From positions 255,613,533 through 255,673,532 of the forward strand of contig NC_081410.1 in NCBI RefSeq assembly GCF_030272615.1: 60,000 bases of DNA. The letters are read 5' to 3'. A model generated the notes under the pieces. It searched no databases, was not told the DNA's origin, and worked only from the letters and a program-made list of their open reading frames with translations. Shown piece by piece: positions 10,489-22,037 of this stretch (its first letter is position 1; each line of letters opens with the position of its first letter). Origin of the DNA: Cryptomeria japonica (lineage: Eukaryota; Streptophyta; Pinopsida; Cupressales; Cupressaceae). The position numbers and the translations under genes were made by a program.

Positions 10489-13460
10489 GATGATGTGTTT
10501 TGCAGATTCTTATACTAAGAAGTTCTAAAGCGTCTTTTTATTACCAATTGCAGCAAATTGGAAATTTGTAAACAATGTTTAAAAATATCTCGACTCCCTC
10601 TTATCCCATAGGGTTGAAAGCTTGAAAGATCATTTAAAACAACACCGTGCTACTGTTAGAATCATTGCATTACGTTTCTTTGGGATAGTTTATTAAACAA
10701 ATCATATCTCTCATTCTCCATATTTCATGATATCTGACACAACTCCTCCTTCAATCTGTATTTGGAAAGAATACTTATAACATATTTAAAGTTCCTTGTG
10801 ATAGCGAGCATAGGTTTTGAAGTAAACCAACCCAGTATTCTTCAATGCATGAATGATATCGATTTGAACTGAAACTTACATAAGTTCCTCTATAATCAAT
10901 CTCGATGTCTCATATCCTGCAAGGACACCTGAATCATAATCACGGTGTCCTATATCGTGTTGATGAAACCACATTTCAAGAACCTAAACCCCGCCACCAG
11001 CAGCTCGGGTTCCCCTCCGCGGAGCAACACATCAACAGACCCGGGTGATCTTACGCCCCAGTCAATGTCCAATCCGATAAGGATAGGAGTGATAGGAGTT
11101 TTAGAGGGGGGTAACCAGCGCGCTAGAGAGTTGTTTGCTCAGAGGGCGTGTTCCACTCGAACCACCGCTGTAAGATGACATCTTCTCTGAAATGCTGCAA
11201 GCCGACCGGAGCACTTCTAATTGCGATGTGAGACAAACGGCATCACCAAAATGCAAATAGAAGCGATATCATCGATGGCTAAGGAGAAACAATATCGCCT
11301 AAGGTGGCGGAATACACATTGCACTTTCGCAGAATGACATCTCCTCAAGGCATGCTGTGGGAGGAAGGAGATTACTGGCAAAAAAAAAAAAAACATGGAA
11401 TTCGGTTGTAGCACAGGCGGAATATTATTCACTTGCTTGAGTATTTCTAACATCTTATCAACACACCCAACATCTTCAATACCTGCAAGTGGTCTTCAAT
11501 ACCTGCGAGTGGAGTTAGAGAGCACGATAGCATGCATATCTATCGGCATGCAAAGCAAATGGTGGAAGTAGTTATAAAACCGATTTCCACCATCCTTCCA
11601 GGCCACGTGGTGTATCCAATCCGCCAGATGGACATTCAAGGGGAAGGCGTTGTCTTTTGAAATACTCTCATCTTGCCGATGAGAATAGAGAGGATGAAAT
11701 GAATGGTAAACTTGTTAAAGTTGGCCAACTCACCAATCAATATTTAAACCTTTCTCTGAAGAAACCTATCGGTCACTTATGTTATTCACCAACTTAGCGG
11801 TAACAACCAACTCACTTTTTGAACTTGGTGGATATGGGCGCTTTGATTATCCTACTAACCTGCCGCTAATACTTGGTCAACTGCCAGCTTAGATCATTGA
11901 TGATCATGTTTTACTTTAAACTCTTTGAAAATGCCAATAGCAATCCAAGACAATACAATATTATCATTCATTTATTGGCAATTCGAGGGATCATTTAACT
12001 TGAAGTTTAGAAGTCAACATGTTACTTTGAATCATATCCTTTACTTTGAAAATGTTCATAGGATTGCAAATACAAATACAAAGAGTTTCTCGATTTTCTC
12101 AAAAACATGATTTGTGACCCTTCACCATCATAGCGTGAAGTACAATTATGACTTTTAAAGCTTGGGCGAACTTTGGGAATTCACGTATATTCCTTTTTTT
12201 TTACGAATACATCCAAATATATGACGAAGCATTCACACTAAAGTGACCCGTTTTTTTTTACATGGAAACGAAGAAGAATTATAGTTGTCAAATTTACAAT
12301 TAGGATCAACAAGACCCTATGTTTTAATAAGTAAAATGATCAAGGAGATCCCTTGCATCATGTGAGACCATACTATAACCTATGTTTAACCAGTACATGT
12401 GACAATCCCATCTTAGCCAGCTTCTTTTCTAGTACTTTGGTAGATTGTGCTTTGGATTGGTTCTATATATTACTTAATAGTTCTGTACATTCTTTTTCTA
12501 ATGCGATGTCAGGGTTTGTAAAACATTTTTGATGCAGGACAAATCTCTGAGCTTTATCAGTAAATTTGCAGTAAATAGAACTCCAATATCAAACAATTGC
12601 AAAACACACAATTCTGATGCCAATTTGAAAGACTCAAAACAATTTATTAAGATTTTGCCAGGGTGAACAAAGACAACTCTGCTACAGGCAACTTTGCTCC
12701 CAATTTAATTTTCTCTATTCTTGAGATCACCTCTATAATGCTATCTGCTCAAATTTTCTCCAGTTTACCACCACACTATATAAATTTCTTTCCTCAAACT
12801 TTCCTTGCACAGAACATTATATTTAACAGGCCTTTCTTTTTGCCTTATGCACCATCCTCTATTTCTTATCCTTTCAATTATTACACCCAAACTTAAATCT
12901 GCCTGCTCAAGCAGCCGCAAACATTATTCCAATCTGCTCTTGCCTTAGAGCCTTCTCCTTATGTAGGTCTCTGTTTTTTTTTCTACCCTTTCCACACACT
13001 GTTCCCTTCTCTCCTCTCTCATGCAGCAAACAACAGGCCATTTTTACCTTCTTCTCCCCCTCGTTTCAGCTTCCACACCAATTTTGTTTTTTTAAAAAGA
13101 GTCTAATATTTTCTTATCCTTTCATTTTGTGGAGACTCTTTCCCGTCCAAGTAAATTAATAAACTTTCATACTTGCAAACTCTATACCATCCATGTAAAA
13201 TAATAAATAACTTCCAGACATTCAAATATAAAATAATAAACTTTGTTTTTAGCAACAAATTGATCAAAGTTCCACAATACCCCGGCTGTGAAACATCAAT
13301 ATAAACTGGAAAATAAAATCAAACCAGAAACTTTGACTCAAAAAACTGGAAAACCAAAACATATATTTTTTATTGATCCAGATTGCCAGTCCACCCGGAT
13401 GCTCCGACATCAATTTTCAATTCAACATGGAACCTAAAGTCCATCTTACACGATTAATAC
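10489..13460. other. Non-coding, no gene recognised
   Basis: The region includes a GC-richer patch at about 10980-11180, open on the plus strand for 78 codons without recognisable motifs. A small inverted repeat (AGGACACC / GGTGTCCT) lies at about 10922-10951, and a run of 13 A sits near 11381-11393. The remainder is AT-rich without convincing exons. Confidence 0.45.
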
Positions 13461-13463
13461 AAC

Positions 13464-15450
13464 GTGAGCAATATTCCAATGAGTGTGTTAGGGATTGTAC
13501 TTGTGTCTTTTCCTTGGTTGGTGATGGGTCTTACAACTACTAACCACCTTCTATATGCTCTTTTTCTAGAAATTATCATGTCACATCTCCAAGTGAAAAT
13601 TCACATTAGTCCATATAATTATCTTCTTGATTTGTCCCTATTCGACATCCAAGCTCGACAAAAACTACAAGAACTCAATCTCCTCAACTATGGCAACCCT
13701 TCTTCCCTTCTTCTTCCTCTCCACCCATACTTCCTACTTGTGAATCTTCTCCAACCAGCCAACCAACCTCCTATCTCCCAACACCAAAAAGAAGAACCTT
13801 CACACGTTTAGTTGATCCTCTCTAAAGCATATCCTACAACTTCTTTTACAATCTAAGATGATCACCCTTCCACCTCTCACATACAATAATTCTCCTATGT
13901 GTGATTGTTTATCCCTTCCTCCTTATGCATGCCATAGGATGTCAAGCCATTCTATCAACCAATTTCAAGCATTAAAGAAAAAAGTACAAGAACTTATTTA
14001 TGATAGTTCTATCACAATCTCTCCACATGATACACCTCCTGCATATTCTCATGATGACGATACTAATTGGGTAGATGTGCCCAAACCAACACATTCTAGA
14101 GCTTTCACCTATGATATACATGATAATTATGAAGCCTATTATACACCTATAGATACTTAAGCTATTTTTACACATTCTTACCTACTTCTCATCTAGATGT
14201 TCTTTCGAATTTTCACGTGCAACTGGTTCTATCCTCTTCTACTTATGGGTGATTATATATCATAGGTTGACCCTATTCTCATATGTTGAGGCCATATGCT
14301 AACATGGCTTACATTTCTTTTTCCCATGTTTCTTAGCATATGCCCTCCCTATGCTACTTGATACTTCTTATTCTTATGTCAAAATCATATGCTTGCATGG
14401 ATTTTTATTTCCTTGTTGCCTAGCATAAGTCTTGCATATGTCCTTTCTACTTTTGGTTGTCATATGCTAAGGTTGTAAGCTATTACGCTTTCTTTCCTTT
14501 TTCCATGTTGCCCAGCACATGTCAATATGTTCCTTTCTACTTCTCATTCCTATGCCAAAATATATGCTACTTCATCTTACTCACATCATCATACTCCTCA
14601 TGTTATCACTTTCCTACCTTGCCTTGTACTACTCACAATGCTACATGCCTAATCCCCTTTATGCTAAGTATATCAGTCATTTTCCTTCACACTATACATA
14701 AGATGACCTTCCTACTTTACTACTGATCACTCCTTTGTTCTACATCATCCTACTCACAATTATCAATTTCTCCAACACTGGGCATCAATTTATCCTTCTC
14801 ATAATTTCACGATCCTAATACCTTATAGTTCTATTGACACTATTCATAGTATCCCTTACATAGCTTTGTTTCATCCTATTCAAATTACCCATGTCTTTAC
14901 CTACTTTGATTTGCTTCATATCAATCACATTGTCATTTTCCTATTTCTCTATATATTGTCCACTTGATCATTTTCCTACCTTCACTATCCTGCTACACCT
15001 TAATTTGTATGATATGATAAAACCTTATCATTCCTCTTATCACACATCACTCATGTTATCCCCATGCTTACATTCTTATCTGACATATCCTTATTATCTT
15101 TGACTCTTTGCTCTCCCTAAGGTGACAACTCCATGTGGGTGAAGGCCATACATCCATTCTTCTATGGAGGCATCACCTCAATCCATGTCACATTCAATCT
15201 TGATTCCTAGGTCTTTTCTACTCTTACGTTCCTACAATTTTCCAATGTCTATTTTAAAGCATACTTTACTTTGCACTTCCTATGGAGGCAACCTCACAAT
15301 CATATGTTTGGGAAAAAACTCTCCTCTTTTAGGTATTGTTCTTACCATCCTATGTCACATATGGCACCTTAGCACCAACTAACATTCCCTTTCTTCTTAT
15401 CCACCTTTTTATTCTCTTTGAATTGATTGCACCTCTCTTTACATACAATC
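13464..15450 (+). pseudogene. Second pyrimidine-rich coding relic upstream of a polypurine tract
   Basis: This C/T-rich relic has open pieces at 13464-13811 and 13858-14160. Helical bits such as FDIQARQKLQELN and QALKKKVQELIYD are visible, followed by an acidic stretch with HDDDTNWVDV. Beyond 14160 the coding character fades, and short phrases built on CATATGCTAA recur at about 14280-14540. It ends directly against a polypurine tract and LTR-like sequence, which supports its being the 3' interior of a dead LTR element. No gag or pol domain is recognisable. It resembles the 5.3-6.6 kb relic in composition. Confidence 0.4.
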
Positions 15451-15454
15451 AATC

Positions 15455-15470
15455 AAGGGGGGGAGGGGGA
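15455..15470 (+). promoter_or_regulatory. Polypurine tract
   Basis: AAGGGGGGGAGGGGGA occurs after a pyrimidine-rich interior and immediately before a sequence that can start with TG (15475). This is the position and composition expected of the plus-strand priming site of an LTR retrotransposon. Confidence 0.6.
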
Positions 15471-15474
15471 TATT

Positions 15475-16006
15475 TGAGTGTCTCTATCATAGCCATAACA
15501 TAGTAGCTCTATGGCCATGGCACTTTGATCAAAATGGCTCCTTCATCACTAAACATATGCCCAAATGTATCCTTTATCATTAAACATAGACTCAAATAGC
15601 TCCTTCACAGCCAATTCTATATTTAGGTGGCTCCTCCACAACCAATTCCATATTAAGGTGGCTCCTTGCACCATTTCTGATCCAGGCAAGCTTCCATGGA
15701 TCCCCTATTCTTTCTCTCTCTAAGTTAAGAGAAAGTAGATGATAATTTATAGTATGTGATTCTATTTTTCTACATGCTTCTCTTAACCAACAATAAGTGC
15801 TTCCTCTTGTGTGTGTAAATTGCAAGATGCTTGGGTGAAGGAAAGTTCAAGAAACAAAGAGCATAGCTATATATCCTTTAAATATTCAGTATTTTCTATG
15901 CGATGTGGTTTACTTTAGCATGCTTGTCTCCCTTTAGATTGGGAGCAAATTATAGAGCCAAAAATTGAATACTTCATATTGTTTACTTTGTTTTGCACCC
16001 ATTTTG
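15475..16006 (+). mobile_element. Probable 3' LTR (boundaries uncertain)
   Basis: The sequence after the polypurine tract starts TGAGTGTCTCTATC. Within it, 15520-15670 repeats a phrase of about 35 bp around TAGCTCCTTCACAGCCAATTC and GGTGGCTCCTCCACAACC roughly four times. The end near TTTTGGTGTCTATAA is a guess, as no matching 5' LTR or target duplication was found in the window. Confidence 0.4.
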
Positions 16007-16009
16007 GTG

Positions 16010-17655
16010 TCTATAACCCCTAGTTGTGATTAAGACTCAAATCCCTCATTCCCAAGACTGAAACCCCTCACTTGGCTACCAAATATCGATGCCCAAACTC
16101 CTATTACCCATGCCATAATTGCTATTATTGCCCTGGACACAAGCGCACCCCCTAGTATCCTTGATCCACCTTGCGCACGCTCATGTCCAATGCATTTTAA
16201 AAGATTTAATGCTCACCAAAACCCTAGCAATTCACCTTAGATTGTAACAGCTACTTCATGAGGAAAGTCTCATAATGGCAAAATAAATCTTCAGTTTCCC
16301 TCTCTCACACTCTCATCCCTTTGCTAGTTCTAGGTTGTACTACGTTTTCTAAAGCTCTATTATGTTCACCTACCACTCTTCCATTGTTGAAACCTATCTG
16401 CAAAACCTTCATTGTTGCAGATCAGACCTCTATTGGCAAGCCCTTGGCACACCAAGTGATCCTCCATCTCCCTATTTCCTCCACCATGGCACTGCACACC
16501 ACAATAGTGGTAGCACGCCCTCTAGAGTTTTCTAGTTGCATCTATTGCACACACCATAGCACCTTTCACTTAAGTATCCCACACTCCCAACTTTTACTAC
16601 TATGTTGAGGCTGAATCATGCCATCCTAGGTGACTGACTAAGGCAGTCTACAAAACATAACTTACCATCTTTCCCCCTCCAAATTCAAACAGATATTACG
16701 GCATCTCAGGTGAAGCTCTCTAGTTTTTGCCCATAGTTTGCTTAACCGAAAATTAAGGCAAGGAATTTTTATAAAGTTACAAAGCAATCTGACACTAGAA
16801 ATGATTGGGAGTGCACCCTAAACATGAGCATGCCCTACCACACATGAGTATGGACTATTGAACACAAGCACTTCATACATTTTCCGAATCTTCTCTAGAA
16901 CTCCAAAAACATCCTTCCAGGCTCTCAGTCCTTCACCTCCAAATTTGTTATAGACATCAAAAATAGGGATCCATTCCTCAATCTATCTATTTCATATACA
17001 GTAGCATTTTGATTCCTGATTCTAGTGTTTCATACTTAGCATAGATCAGATTTATTTATTGTTTTACTGATTTATCGCTATATTGAAGGAGTAAATCAGA
17101 TAGTGGAAGTGTATTAACACATTAATGATCAAAATAATAGGATGATCTTGGCAGCATGTTTATTTTTGTTTTACACCTTCCCAAGTTGTTTCCTTATTCT
17201 ATGGCAAAATCAATTTATTTGCACCTACTTGTGACCCTTTAACTTTATCAATTGTTATTCTCCCTCAAATTACATTTACAGCTTCTTGTAATCAATTCAT
17301 AATTTGCCCGATAGCTAAACATTGTCAAACCTTACTTACACCAAGTCAAATAAAAAACAACTAAAGGTCATGACTGTCCAGTTGCATTTCAGCCTTCTGA
17401 TCGCTGTCTTCTTGCAATCCATAATAGTGTGATTGGCCATTAACACTTGAAAACTTTATAACAAAACTCCACCTGTATCACCAGCTTCAAGTCTATAAAA
17501 CTAAGGGACTACCAAAATCAATGATGATGATCACTGCTCTTCAATTTACTCTCTCCTTATATTCAAGAGATATTGAGTAATTCCTGGTACAGCAACAAGG
17601 GAGATTTTAAATTTCTTGTTATTATTAGTCCCTCACATGACTATTTTCCACTTAT
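16010..17655. other. Non-coding, no gene recognised
   Basis: Mixed AT-rich sequence. The open stretch at 16321-16608 has no recognisable motif and is most likely chance. Confidence 0.4.
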
Positions 17656-17659
17656 ATTT

Positions 17660-17893
17660 CTGCCAGTTGTACATGAACATTTATTGCCATCTCCTACAAT
17701 CTTTACCTGCAAACTCAACCATGTGGATCCCTCCAAAAGTCTTGTAATTGTCCCTCTCAGAAAAAACCTCTATACACATAAAACAAAGACCACATGAAAG
17801 TAAATTAGTGATTGTAGTAAAGTACAATAATGCTTGACTTCGTAGGTAAAGAGTGTCAGGAGATGGCCATAAATGTTCATGAACAACTGGTAG
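17660..17893. repeat. Inverted repeat with ~50-bp arms
   Basis: The arm at 17660-17710 (starting CTGCCAGTTGTACATG) pairs with 17842-17893 (ending CATGAACAACTGGTAG). I count about five mismatches and one small gap by eye. The loop is about 131 bp. This could be a MITE-like foldback or a long hairpin transcript; nothing coding spans it. Confidence 0.7.
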
Positions 17894-18310
17894 AATCATC
17901 CTTTTGACTAACCCAAAGTAGAAAGGGTTATGTTAGATTTGTAATTACCTTCTAGCTCTCTTTATAATGTCGGTTACGTTAGAAGGTGATGCTGTAGTAA
18001 AATGACCCCAAAGAATTAAAATATGTTTTTGTTTGCTGAAAAGCAACCACAGGGTATTGACATAAACCCTCATGGCTCTCTCCGTCCATTGATGTACATA
18101 GCTACCCCACACATCAGGAAAATAAAACTTCTAACAAACAGGCTGATCTAGTAGAATTCCCTTAAATAGCGTGCTAAGATGCTTTGTTTCATCTTCTTGA
18201 GAACAAAGAAGCACTCTTCCTGGTTATAAAATGAAGAGCTGTGCAAAATGTATTTCTTGGTTATTTATGGATGATTATGCTCTTTTTCATCACCCTCTTC
18301 TTAGAATCCT

Positions 18311-19160
18311 TCAGTATTTTGCCATCAATCTAACACTGCATCTCCATGATGCAAAGCTACTGTTTGAAATTTTGTTAATTCTTAATAATGTTTGATATAA
18401 AAACAGGATACCTTACCCATCAAAGCTCTCAACTAAATGACTTCACCACAAGCATCAAACGCTTGAAATAGCAGTTCTGGTATTTAATAGCATATTTTTA
18501 TGCACATGTTTAGCAGCATATCTAATGGGATAAAGCTCGTTTTTAAATATTACTTCATGTACACTCATCGACTTTAACTAGTAACTGCCTAGTAATTATC
18601 TGTCATATATCAAGCTTGCATGTTAAATTAAACAGGTGTTTGAATAAAATTGCAAATTATATTTAGATGATCCTGAAAGGTTTGCCTGGCAGAATCCTCA
18701 TTAATCTCATAGTTGTTTCTTGTCGTCTAAAATTAGTTTCAAAACTTGCTTCAGTATTTTGCCACCAATCCAATGCTGGATCTCCATGCTGAAAAGCAAC
18801 TGACAGACTTTTTGGTAATCCTCTATAATCTTTAGATTAAAACTAGGATACGTTACCCATCAAATCTCTCAACTCAATGACTTCAGTACAAGCATTGAAC
18901 CCTTCAAATAGCAGTTTGGATATTTAATATCATATTTTTATTCAAATGCTCAGTCGCATACTGATGGAATAAGCTTGTTTCCAAATATTATTTCATGGAC
19001 ACTTGCCAACTTTAATTAACAACTGCCCAGAATCTATCTGTCGTATATCAAGGTTTCCTATTTAAGTAAAGAGGTAATTGAATAATATTGCAAATTAAAT
19101 TTAGATCCTGAAATGTTAGCAGAAATTGTTTTGTTAGTCTAAAGGTAGTTTCAAAACTCA
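18311..19160. repeat. 440-bp unit in two tandem copies
   Basis: Copy A is 18311-18750 and copy B 18751-about 19160. Both start TCAGTATTTTGCCA and share in order GGATAC(C/G)TTACCCATCAAA, CTCTCAACT, ATATTTAAT or TATTTAATA phrases, TCTGTC(A/G)TATATCAAG and a final AGTTTCAAAACT. The copies differ by many substitutions and small gaps, so the duplication is old. Confidence 0.8.
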
Positions 19161-20100
19161 CAACTTGGCAAAACTCAGGAGTACTCACCAGGACTCATAA
19201 AAAACCTGGAAAAACTCAGCTAGGCTAGTTAATGTGCGATTTACTCAGCTACAAAAATAGCTCGCAAGTTAACAAAGTACTTGGAGAGTTTGAACTATGG
19301 TTTTTAAACTATATCTGACAAAAAGCAGCTATAAACTTAGAGAGTAGCGAGAAGCTAACTACCACATGCTCCCATGCTTGGACTGTATTGGTAAAGCTGA
19401 AGCGAATAAGCAGTCAAAAGAAACTATGTATTAACCAAATTATTCAAGCACATATATGCAATAGGAAAGTCTTGCAATGTTACTAGAATATATGTTTAAA
19501 AGCTGCAAACTATATTAGGTACAATTAAATAACTCACCAACCCATCTCCAGAGTATGTTGACACGGTAAATTTTTGTTCATAGTTGTAGTCCTTAGTGAG
19601 AAGATCTGCAAGTGAATAAGATCATGTTCCCGAGATGAATATAGACATTCAATCCTTGCAAACTACAAATTATAGAGCTTATTGAAAAACAAAATGACAA
19701 GAAAAATTCAGATAAAAATGATATCAAATTACAATTAAATATATTCCTGTCCACATGAGTAGATATATTCAGGATTTCCTGCTTGAGGTGGGTTCCTAGG
19801 ATTGGGACAAGGTTCATCATTGTTTGAAGGCTCCCTCAGTATCTTGATTTCAACCCCTCTACAAAAAATTTCTCAACAATTCTAGATTTGGTTAGGCTAC
19901 CTACTCTCCATCTGCAGTTGAAAAGATAGGTTCAGTGGATCTAAGTGACAAATGACTAAATGGTGATATGATGATGGAGAGGAGGGACAAAAGGCAAGCC
20001 CTAGAAAGCAAAGTGGGGAGTCCCTAGGGACTCTATAACTCCAACTCACTGTTGTGTAGCATGTCAGAAATCTTGTGAATAGTCTAGGCAACTAAGAAGA
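19160..20100. other. Non-coding, no firm gene
   Basis: Apart from the tentative exon noted separately, this stretch shows only short phrases such as repeated AACTCAG at 19155-19250. I see no supported gene. Confidence 0.4.
19735..19858 (-). other. Possible isolated terminal exon
   Basis: On the minus strand, TTTTTTGTAG at 19867-19859 looks like a splice acceptor. The 124 nt after it read openly to a TAA (19735-19737), with a Pro/Cys/Asn-rich end (DEPCPNPRNPPQAGNPEYIY). I cannot name a family and no partner exon was found. It may be a chance reading frame or a pseudogene fragment. Confidence 0.2.
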
Positions 20101-20330
20101 AATTCCAGGAAAGGTGAAAATTTGGCTATGTCGGAAATTCCTTCCTTCAGGACAGAATTCCAAGAAAGGTGAAAAATTGACTGAGTGTTTGAAATTTCTT
20201 CCTTCAGGGCATAGTTCTTGGAAATCATGAATATTGGCTAAGGCATGAAGAATTTCTTTCCTCAAGGTAAGGAACAAATTTCTTTCCAAAGGAGAATTTC
20301 CTTCACAACATGAATTCCACACCGGGTTGA
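20101..20330. repeat. Diverged ~60-bp tandem repeats
   Basis: Three to four diverged units share AATTCCAGGAAAGGTGAAAA, TTGGCTA or TTGACTG, then GGAAATTCCTTCCTTCAGG and a new AGAATTCCA or AGTTCTTGGAA start. They are non-coding. Confidence 0.55.
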
Positions 20331-21020
20331 ATTAAAGGTGGAAAAACAATTTCTTGACAAGGAAGGAATCAGGGATGAACTGAACAAGAAATTTCCCCCA
20401 GGAAAAGTTTTTAAAAATCCATTCTCGGGCATCAAATCACCATCCAAATTTCAAAACTTTTTTACAGATTTGGATTCGTAGGAGAATTTTCTCTCTCCTG
20501 GACCGTGGAACCCTAATTTGGAAATTTTCCTAAAAAATAGGAAATGTGCAGAATTGATGAAAAACCTTCTCCGAGCAAGGAAAGTTGAAGAGACTTCAGG
20601 AAAATTCTTCCTGAATCAAATTTTCCATCTCCAACAATTCCAAATGTGCAGGAGCGGATATACGACGGCAGGGTCCACTTGCATGGCGAGGATCTATTGA
20701 ACACATGGCAGTAGAGTGGTGCATTCATTACCAGAATATTTGACCAAATGGTGACCCGGTCATTTCATGTTGAATTTATGGCAGATTCTTTTTGCATGCA
20801 GCCGCTGCATGTGGAAATGATGGAGCATTTATGACATAATGGAGTGATTTTTGCATGGATGAATATTCAACGGATGTTGGGCGAAGTTGAAAGAGGTGGT
20901 GCATTTAATGCGCAATGGATGCTATTTTGGGTACTTTTGAATTAATTGTATATGGGTATGATGGGTTATTAATTGGAGATTCCCACCTTGTTGCATCTTG
21001 AGTGGAGAATCTTTTAGGGA

Positions 21021-21038
21021 AAACCCTAATTAGGGTTT
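21021..21038. promoter_or_regulatory. Head-to-head telobox palindrome
   Basis: AAACCCTAATTAGGGTTT is a perfect 18-bp palindrome made of two plant teloboxes (AAACCCTAA) facing each other. It lies 24 bp upstream of the TATA box of LTR-like region A. The same 18-mer recurs at 25421-25438. Confidence 0.7.
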
Positions 21039-21061
21039 GCATGTAATCATGGCCTGAGGCC

Positions 21062-21068
21062 TATATAA
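21062..21068 (+). promoter_or_regulatory. TATA box of LTR-like region A
   Basis: CTATATAAAGGGG context, downstream of the telobox palindrome and followed about 30 bp later by a plausible transcription start region. Confidence 0.5.
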
Positions 21069-21767
21069 AGGGGTGACCCCCCTCATTTAACAAGAGGGAG
21101 CCTTGTATGAAATTGTTGCGATAAGTTTTGAGATAATAATAGTGAAACATTGTTCTCTGATGGTGTCCACTTAAGTTATTTTTTCAAAACTTGCATGGTT
21201 TCACCATCCTCACTTAGAGTAGAAGTAGTATTGTGCTTTGATTTCCATGGAGAATGTAATGGTGTTTGATGAATTTCCATGGTTCATACTTTTTGCATCT
21301 TGTTGATTGTAAGTTGCAATGTAAAGTTAACCTAAACCCCCTAAATTTGTGCTAAGTTCGATTGTAGATGGTCGTTTGGATTGCGCCATTTTTGGGTATT
21401 CAAATGTACTTTCTCGATTTGAAAATCCTCTAGCATCCTGTTGTGACGTATTCACACATCGCCCCATTGCAAATGGGGACCCCTACTTTTTTGCTTTCTG
21501 GGGTTTGTTTCTAGGTCTTTTAGGGTTTTGTCTATTAGCCTTTGCATGTTGAGTGTTGCCAGAGGGATCACTAAGAGAGTAGGCTCTATTTTAGCTAAAG
21601 GTGAGTCAGTGGATGCTCTGGGTTAGGGTCATCTTTGAAAGTCTTCCTTAGGACAAGGTTTTTCTCTTGTTGCTAATTGTGTCTTGTTTGAGTTTGAGGA
21701 GGTCAATGAATCTTGGTGAGTGAATATCATCTTTGAAGGTCCGAGTTAGGTCAAATTGGTGAGTGAT

Positions 21768-21862
21768 AAAGTCTGGAATATCATCCTGATCTTCCAATGT
21801 CCTGAAATTTGGCTAAGTCTGGAATGTCATCCTGATCCTGAAATTTGACTAAGTCTGGAAAA
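21768..21862. repeat. Short tandem repeat, ~45-bp unit
   Basis: AAGTCTGGAATATCATCCTG is followed by a near copy, AAGTCTGGAATGTCATCCTG, and a third AAGTCTGGAA start; the copies are linked by CTGAAATTTG(G)CT phrases. Confidence 0.6.
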
Positions 21863-21939
21863 TTGAAGAATCCTCCGAAAACTAGATTTTGCATTATAAC
21901 TCCTAGAGGTCCGAAACCACTCTCAAACATCCTGACAGT

Positions 21940-22010
21940 ATATATGGAATATAACTTAAAGTATAAGTATCTTTCTTCTTTCTTATACTTAAATGTTATA
22001 TTCCATATAT
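21940..22010. repeat. Hairpin with ~28-bp arms at the head of the palindrome array
   Basis: The arm 21940-21967 (ATATATGGAATATAAC...) pairs with 21982-22010 (...GTTATATTCCATATAT) across a 14-bp pyrimidine-rich loop, with only a couple of mismatches. It ends 28 bp before the first 43-bp palindrome of the array. Confidence 0.75.
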
Positions 22011-22037
22011 GAACCCTGGCGGAGAGACCAAAATGTC

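Larger units (their letters stand above)
20900..21450 (+). mobile_element. LTR-like promoter region A
   Basis: An 18-bp perfect palindrome (21021-21038) is followed 24 bp later by TATATAA (21062-21068). Next comes a GAGGGAGCC-containing leader and an internal segment with CACACATCGCCCC, whose CCCCATT...AAATGGGG forms a short stem near 21460-21478. This matches the layout of a plant LTR and its leader. Exact LTR ends could not be set and no matching partner was found. Confidence 0.4.

Noticed and set aside
6565-12315. Complete LTR element 6570-12310 with AGACC target duplication and TGTTG...CAACA ends
   Set aside because: The ends and 5-bp match are suggestive, but the sequences inside the two ends show no LTR homology, and the interrupted relic does not resume after 12315.
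20513-20728. Overlapping ORFs on both strands near 20.6 kb
   Set aside because: No motifs, no splice context; composition matches surrounding LTR-like sequence.
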